Source of the DNA: Streptacidiphilus pinicola
GTDB lineage: Bacteria > Actinomycetota > Actinomycetes > Streptomycetales > Streptomycetaceae
Assembly: GCF_003258295.1 (NCBI RefSeq)
Contig: NZ_QKYN01000088.1
Location: 1 to 40,471, forward strand
DNA length: 40,471 bases
Reading direction: 5' to 3'
In this document: one piece after another, positions 36,468-40,471 of the stretch
How positions within the stretch are numbered: the first letter of the stretch is position 1
Layout: each line of letters starts with the position of its first letter
Made by a program: the position numbers and the translations under genes
The notes under the pieces: generated by a model
Seen by the model: the letters and a program-made list of their open reading frames with translations, nothing else
Told to the model about the DNA's origin: nothing
Databases searched by the model: none

Positions 36468-37403
36468 ATGCCCAGCTCGCATGACTTCACCACGGCCTGG
36501 CTCCGCGTCTTCGCGGAGGTCGCCCGGACGGGGTCGTTCACCTCCGCCGCGACCGCCCTCGACTACACCCAGTCGGCGGTCTCGCGCCAGATCGCTTCCC
36601 TGGAGGCGGAGTTCGGCGCGCCGCTGTTCGACCGGCTGCCGCGCGGCGTCCGGCTGACCGAGGCCGGACGCGGGTTGCTGCCGCACGCCGAGGCCGCGCT
36701 GGCCCAGCTGGACCGGGCCCGGACGGAGCTGGACGCCCTCGGCCGGCTGGAGGCCGGACGGCTGCGGGTGGGCGCCTTCGCCACCGCCGCGGCCGACCTG
36801 GTGCCGGAGGTGCTCCGGGAGTTCCGCGCCGCACATCCGGAGGTCGCCGTCACGCTGGCCGTCGAGCTGACCGCCCGGCTGCTGCACGGGCTGGCCGAGG
36901 ACCGCCTGGACCTGGCCGTCGTCGCCGGGGACGCGGACCCGGACGCGATGCAGGAAGCGGCCGCGACCGCGGGCGTGCGGCTGGAACACCTGCTGGACGA
37001 GCCGATGCTGGTCGCGCTGCCGCCCGGCCACCCGCTCGCCGGACGCGCCGACGTGCGGCTGGCCGAACTCGCCGACGAGGAGTGGATCGCGGGCAGCGCG
37101 CGCCCCGAGGACACGCTGATGCGCTCGGCCGTACGCGCCGGCTTCCGGCCGCGGATCGGCAGTGTCGTGGGCGACTGGATCGCGAAGCAGGGCCTGGTCG
37201 CCGCGGGCTTCGGGGTCACCCTGGTCCCGGCACTCGCCGCCGACGCGCTGCGGCCGGACCTCGCACGCGCCGGTGTGCACCCGGACGACGTCCCGATCCG
37301 CGCGATCTGGGCCGCGACCCCGCGCGGCGTCGCACCGAGCGCCGCGCTGGCCGCGTTCCTGCCGCTGCTGCACACCGGTGCGCAGGCCTTCCGGGACCAC
37401 TGA
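36468..37403 (+). CDS. LysR-family transcriptional regulator
   Basis: A ~311-residue regulator. Winged HTH at the N-terminus (LRVFAEVARTGSFTSAATAL, YTQSAVSRQIASLEAEFG, LFDRLPRGVRLTEAG), then a periplasmic-binding-protein-like effector domain (~92-300). Start: ATG 36468 is the nearest to the homology; ATG 36459 and 36450 are also in frame, and none has a clear Shine-Dalgarno, so a leaderless message is possible. Divergent from the hydroxyacid dehydrogenase, the usual arrangement for a regulator and its target. The inducer is unknown. Confidence 0.88.
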   Translation: MPSSHDFTTAWLRVFAEVARTGSFTSAATALDYTQSAVSRQIASLEAEFGAPLFDRLPRGVRLTEAGRGLLPHAEAALAQLDRARTELDALGRLEAGRLRVGAFATAAADLVPEVLREFRAAHPEVAVTLAVELTARLLHGLAEDRLDLAVVAGDADPDAMQEAAATAGVRLEHLLDEPMLVALPPGHPLAGRADVRLAELADEEWIAGSARPEDTLMRSAVRAGFRPRIGSVVGDWIAKQGLVAAGFGVTLVPALAADALRPDLARAGVHPDDVPIRAIWAATPRGVAPSAALAAFLPLLHTGAQAFRDH

Positions 37404-37435
37404 CCGGCGTGCCGGGCAGCCGGGGTGACGGGCGG

Positions 37436-37750
37436 TCAGTGGGCGAGCTTCAAGCCCACCACGCCGCCGATGATCATCGCGAGGAAGAACGCGCGAGCCA
37501 CCGTCACCGGCTCGCCGAGGGCGAACATGCCGTACAGCGCGGTGCCCAGGGTCCCGACGGCGACCCAGACCGCGTAGCCGGTACCGAGGGGGACGCTGCG
37601 CAGCGCGTAGGAGAGTCCGCCCATGCTGAGCACGACGGTGACGAAGAAGACGACGGCGGGCAGCGGGCGGGACAGGCCCTTGGACGCCTGCAGTGCGACC
37701 GCCCAGACGGTCTCCAGCATGCCGGAGAGAAGGAGCACGACCCAGGCCAT
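37436..37750 (-). CDS. sugE: SMR-family guanidinium exporter (SugE/Gdx)
   Basis: A 104-residue membrane protein of four helices, close in pattern to E. coli SugE: LLSGMLETVWAVALQASKG with the essential membrane Glu, LSYALRSVPLGTGYAVWVAVGTLG, and MIIGGVVGLKLAH. Gdx-type SMR proteins expel guanidinium in exchange for protons as antiparallel dimers. AGAGG ~10 nt upstream of ATG 37750. The leader contains a guanidine-III riboswitch, which supports the substrate. It is convergent with lysR. Confidence 0.93.
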   Translation of the reverse strand: MAWVVLLLSGMLETVWAVALQASKGLSRPLPAVVFFVTVVLSMGGLSYALRSVPLGTGYAVWVAVGTLGTALYGMFALGEPVTVARAFFLAMIIGGVVGLKLAH

Positions 37751-37804
37751 GACGACGGACCTCTCGCAGTAGGGGACGGGGCCCTGCGGGCCACCGCTCT
37801 TGCT

Positions 37805-37843
37805 GCGTCGTCTTGTCCGACCGGGTACGACGCGCTCGTCCGG
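37805..37843 (-). promoter_or_regulatory. Guanidine-III riboswitch (ykkC-III)
   Basis: On the minus strand the segment carries, in order, CCGGACGAG, GCGTCGTACCCGGTC, GGACAAGACGACGC: the same blocks as the known guanidine-III aptamer of Thermobifida fusca. The 5' CCGG can pair with the CCGG of ACCCGGTC (pseudoknot), and GCGTCGT with ACGACGC closes the hairpin. It ends 54 bp before the sugE start, so ligand probably frees the ribosome site. Confidence 0.9.
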
Positions 37844-37919
37844 GACGCCGGGTAAGGACCCGGCCTCGTATTCGACGCTAACACACGCTCGGGGCCCGGC
37901 GGGCGCTAGCCTGCTGGTC

Positions 37920-39086
37920 ATGGCGCTCCCGAGCATCGACACCGCCGAACGCCGCGCGCGGATCACCGCGCGCCTGCTGCTCCGGCGGGACGAGCCGCTG
38001 GCCGTCGCGGACGACCTGGTCGCCCTGCACGCCACCGACGCGGCGACCGTCTACCTCTCCCTCGCGGCCCGGTTGACCGACCCCGGCGTGGAGCTGGTCG
38101 ACCGGGCACTCTACGCCGAGGTGTCGCTGGTGCGGCTGCTGGCGATGCGGCGGACGCTCTTCGTCGTGCCGGTCGACCTCGCACCCGTCGTCGATGCCGC
38201 CGCGTCGCGGGCGATCGCCGCGAAGGAGCGGGAGAAGCTGCTGGTCTTCCTCGACGAGGGGGGCGGCTGGGACGCCGCGTGGCTGGCGGCGGCGGAGCAG
38301 GCGACGCTGGCGGCGCTGCACCGTCTCGGACCCTCCTCCGGCCAGGAGTTGGGCGCGGCGGTGCCGGCCCTGCGGGAGCGGGTGACGGTCGCGGCGGGCA
38401 AACCGTACGAGGCCGTGCAGACCGTCGCCTCGCGGGTGCTGCGGGTCCTCGCCGCGGAGAACCGGATCCGTCGGGACCGGCCGCGCGGCAGCTGGACCTC
38501 CAGCGCCTACCGCTGGGTCGAGAGCGCGCCCTGGCCGGAGCCGCCCGTCGAGGAGGCGCGCGCCGAGCTGGTCCGGCGCTGGCTCGCGAGCTACGGACCG
38601 GGCACCGAGGACGACCTGAAGTGGTGGACCGGCTGGCCGCTCGGCGCGGTCCGCAAGGCGCTGAAGACCGTCGGCGCCGAACGCGTGACCCTGCCGGACG
38701 GCGACCCGTCCGCCGGGGACGGCTACGTACTGCCCGGCGACAACGGCCCCACGCCACCGGCCGCGCCCCGCGCGGCGCTGCTGCCCGCCCTCGACCCGAC
38801 CGCGATGGGCTGGCGCTCCCGCGCCTGGTACACCGACCCCGCCCACGCGGCCCAGCTCTTCGACCGCACCGGCAACATCGGCCCCACGGTCTGGTGGAAC
38901 GGTCACGTCGTGGGCGGCTGGGCCCAGCCCGCCGACGGCTCCGTCGCCTGGCGGCTGCTGGAGGACGTGGGCGACGAAGCCGATTCCGCCGTCCGCGCCG
39001 AGGCCGAGCGCCTCACGGCCTTCCTCGGCGACGCCCGGGTCACCCCTCGCTTCCGCACCCCGCTGGAACGCGAACTGAGCGCCTAA
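37920..39086 (+). CDS. Winged-helix DNA-binding protein, AlkZ/HTH_42 superfamily
   Basis: A 388-residue protein of the HTH_42 group (three winged helices plus a beta barrel): AERRARITARLLLRRDEPL, LHATDAATVYLSLAARL, LLAMRRTLFVVP, LVRRWLASYGPGTEDDLKWW, LLPALDPTAMGWRSR, GNIGPTVWWNGHVVGGW. Relatives include the DNA glycosylases AlkZ (motif QxQ) and YcaQ/AlkX (QxD). Here the matching residues are H37-A-T39, so glycosylase chemistry, if present, differs. ATG 37920 is followed at once by family homology. Divergent from sugE with its leader; its stop overlaps the stop of the convergent gene. Confidence 0.85.
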   Translation: MALPSIDTAERRARITARLLLRRDEPLAVADDLVALHATDAATVYLSLAARLTDPGVELVDRALYAEVSLVRLLAMRRTLFVVPVDLAPVVDAAASRAIAAKEREKLLVFLDEGGGWDAAWLAAAEQATLAALHRLGPSSGQELGAAVPALRERVTVAAGKPYEAVQTVASRVLRVLAAENRIRRDRPRGSWTSSAYRWVESAPWPEPPVEEARAELVRRWLASYGPGTEDDLKWWTGWPLGAVRKALKTVGAERVTLPDGDPSAGDGYVLPGDNGPTPPAAPRAALLPALDPTAMGWRSRAWYTDPAHAAQLFDRTGNIGPTVWWNGHVVGGWAQPADGSVAWRLLEDVGDEADSAVRAEAERLTAFLGDARVTPRFRTPLERELSA

Positions 39087-39613
39087 CCCGAGCCGCGCGC
39101 GGCGTAGGCGTCATGGAGGGGCTGCCAGTCGCGCGCCGGGTCCCAGGTGGGCCAGTCGACCTCGGCGCCGTCCAGGGCCTGGGCCAGGTAGTCGAGGTGG
39201 AGGTGCCAGCCGGCGAGCAGCAGCGCCGGCTGCTCGATCGGCGCGGGCACGGCGGCGCTGAAGGCGAGGGCGGATCCGCCGCCGTCGTCGCTGAGCTCGA
39301 AGCGGACGCGGCCGTGCGGGTCGAGGTCCAACTGCAGCAGTGTGGGCGGGTCGTAGGCGCTGACGGTGCCGGTGGCGATCACGGTACGGCCCTCGGGGTC
39401 GGTGTTCAGCCAGCGCAGCACGACGCCGCCGCCCTCCGCCGGATCCAACCGGTCTGCCGCCGCGAGCCACCGCCGCAGCAGCGGCGGCCGCGACAGGTAC
39501 GGCCACACCTCGGCGACGGGATGCGGGAACCTCCGGAAAAAGACCACCGCCTGATGCGCGGCGTCCACGGACACGACGTTCCCGTCGAGAGTCGGCTGCG
39601 CTTGCTCGTCCAC
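39083..39613 (-). CDS. SRPBCC-fold protein (AHSA1-like)
   Basis: About 176 residues: VVFFRRFPHPVAEVWPYLSR and LLRRWLAAADRLD at the N-terminus, then beta strands (VVLRWLNTDPEGRTVIATG, LLQLDLDPHGRVRFELSDD) and the final helix around LLAGWHLHLDYLAQALDGAE, the AHSA1/SRPBCC layout. Ligand or role unknown. No ATG is near the homology; GTG at 39613 is the best start. The stop TAG overlaps the TAA of the convergent winged-helix gene. Confidence 0.78.
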   Translation of the reverse strand: MDEQAQPTLDGNVVSVDAAHQAVVFFRRFPHPVAEVWPYLSRPPLLRRWLAAADRLDPAEGGGVVLRWLNTDPEGRTVIATGTVSAYDPPTLLQLDLDPHGRVRFELSDDGGGSALAFSAAVPAPIEQPALLLAGWHLHLDYLAQALDGAEVDWPTWDPARDWQPLHDAYAARGSG

Positions 39614-39672
39614 CCTTCGATCATCACCCGGGCACCCCGCCCGCCGCCTCCGCGACACGGGCCGCAGCCTGC

Positions 39673-40471
39673 TCAGACCAGCGCGGCGAGCTCCCCTCGG
39701 GAGGCGACGCCCAGCTTCGGGTAGGCCTTGTAGAGGTGGTAGCCGACCGTCCGGGAGCTCAGGAAGAGCTGGGCGGCGATGTCGCGGTTGGAGAGGCCCT
39801 GGGCGGCCAGGCGGACGATCTGGTTCTCCTGCGGGGTGAGGCCTGCCAGGGGGCCCCGGGCGCGGGGTTCGGCGGGGGCCGCGCCGGAGGCGTCGAGCTC
39901 GGCGCGGGCACGGGCCGCCCAGGGGGTGGCGTCCAGCAGGTCGAAGGCGCGCGCCGCCGCGCGCAGCGGGGCGCGGGCCTCGGACTTGCGGCGGGCGCGG
40001 CGCAGCCACTCGCCGTAGAGCAGCGCCGTGCGGGCCTCGTCCCACGGGCGCCCGCCGCCCGCGTGCAGGGCGAGGGCCTCGCGGTAGAACCGCTCGGCCA
40101 GTTCCTCCGGCGCGAGCAGCGCGTGGCAGCGCAGCACCAGCGCGCGGGCCCAGTCCCGCTCGGCGCGCTCCGCCCAGCGCTCGAACCGGGCCAGCGGCTC
40201 GGCCAGCTCCTCGCCCCGGCGCAGGCGCACCGCCGCCTCCAGCGCGTCGGGCACGGCGCGCAGCGCGGAGACCTCGCCGAGGTCGGGCGTGCGCAGCAGC
40301 GTGTCCAGCGCGGTGAAGGCCTCCTCGGCGCGGCCGTGGCCGAGGTCGAGCAGGCCGGTGGCCCACCGGCGCCAGGGCGCGCCGGACAGCGCGGGCGCGC
40401 CGCCCTGGGCCTCGGCCTCCGCCGCGCGCAGCGCGGCCGCGCAGGCGGCCTCGTCGCCGCGCTGCGCGGCG
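39673..40471 (-). CDS. LuxR-family regulator, C-terminal part (N-terminus outside window)
   Basis: The minus-strand frame is open to the window edge, so this is the last ~265 residues of a longer protein. The visible part is helical and Ala/Arg-rich, like the TPR-type repeats of LAL regulators (ALVLRCHALLAPEELAERFY, LLYGEWLRRARRKSEARAPL), ending in a LuxR HTH: LTPQENQIVRLAAQGLSNRD, IAAQLFLSSRTVGYHLYKAY, LGVASRGELAALV. LAL proteins are ~900-residue ATP-binding activators; the ATPase part is not in view, so the size is inferred. Confidence 0.85.
   Translation of the reverse strand, partial: AAQRGDEAACAAALRAAEAEAQGGAPALSGAPWRRWATGLLDLGHGRAEEAFTALDTLLRTPDLGEVSALRAVPDALEAAVRLRRGEELAEPLARFERWAERAERDWARALVLRCHALLAPEELAERFYREALALHAGGGRPWDEARTALLYGEWLRRARRKSEARAPLRAAARAFDLLDATPWAARARAELDASGAAPAEPRARGPLAGLTPQENQIVRLAAQGLSNRDIAAQLFLSSRTVGYHLYKAYPKLGVASRGELAALV

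Noticed and set aside
37751..37804. Possible second aptamer or guanidine-II hairpins near sugE
   Set aside because: ACGA-like loops occur, but no pair of matching stems; the conserved blocks fit only guanidine-III.

Overview
The window is high-GC actinobacterial DNA, most like Streptomycetaceae (Streptomyces, Kitasatospora or Streptacidiphilus). Evidence for this is a BldD with the c-di-GMP signature, an integration-host-factor protein of the mihF type, an omega subunit starting MSSS, frequent GTG/TTG starts, 4-bp stop/start overlaps and several SpoIIE/LuxR-type regulators. No rRNA, tRNA, CRISPR, insertion sequence or prophage was seen.

Layout. (1) 1-6250: end of a secreted protein, a YbjQ-family protein, a large PAS-PAS-GAF-GAF-GAF-phosphatase-kinase regulator, a small unknown protein and a secreted cyclophilin. 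(2) 6262-10161, minus strand: a compact operon tetR / AidB-like acyl-CoA dehydrogenase / DinB-fold protein / squalene-phytoene-synthase-like protein, with a dyad at the tetR start. (3) 10287-14725: signal peptidase I, a secreted multidomain protein with an HExxE motif, a GNAT acetyltransferase, a CBS-pair protein and a small secreted transglycosylase. (4) 15044-31130, minus strand: the housekeeping block pyrR-pyrB-pyrC-(membrane protein)-carA-carB-pyrD-pyrK-pyrD1B-like-pyrF, then mihF, gmk, rpoZ, coaBC, metK. Terminators follow rpoZ and metK and probably pyrF; mihF has its own promoter. (5) 31339-31970: bldD, divergent from pyrR, with BldD boxes on its own promoter. (6) 32048-34630, minus strand: SRPBCC protein, short-chain dehydrogenase and two paralogous zinc-ribbon membrane proteins, preceded by two tandem 13-bp dyads. 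(7) 34868-40471: GNAT-like protein, NAD-dependent beta-hydroxyacid dehydrogenase with a divergent LysR regulator, a guanidinium exporter under a guanidine-III riboswitch, an AlkZ-superfamily winged-helix protein, another SRPBCC protein and the 3' part of a LuxR regulator.

How the genes work together. The pyr operon encodes the whole path from bicarbonate and glutamine to UMP. Its leader carries a PyrR-type RNA hairpin directly next to the pyrR ribosome binding site, which suggests translational feedback by UMP. The operon is unusual in carrying a complete class 2 dihydroorotate dehydrogenase plus a PyrK and class 1B-like PyrD pair. In the 1B-like protein the usual catalytic Cys is Tyr and an orotate-contact Asn is Gly, so this pair may have a different job. 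Other points worth following are the guanidine-III riboswitch, the tetR-aidB-dinB-synthase operon, the tandem zinc-ribbon membrane proteins and several well-formed operator-like dyads.
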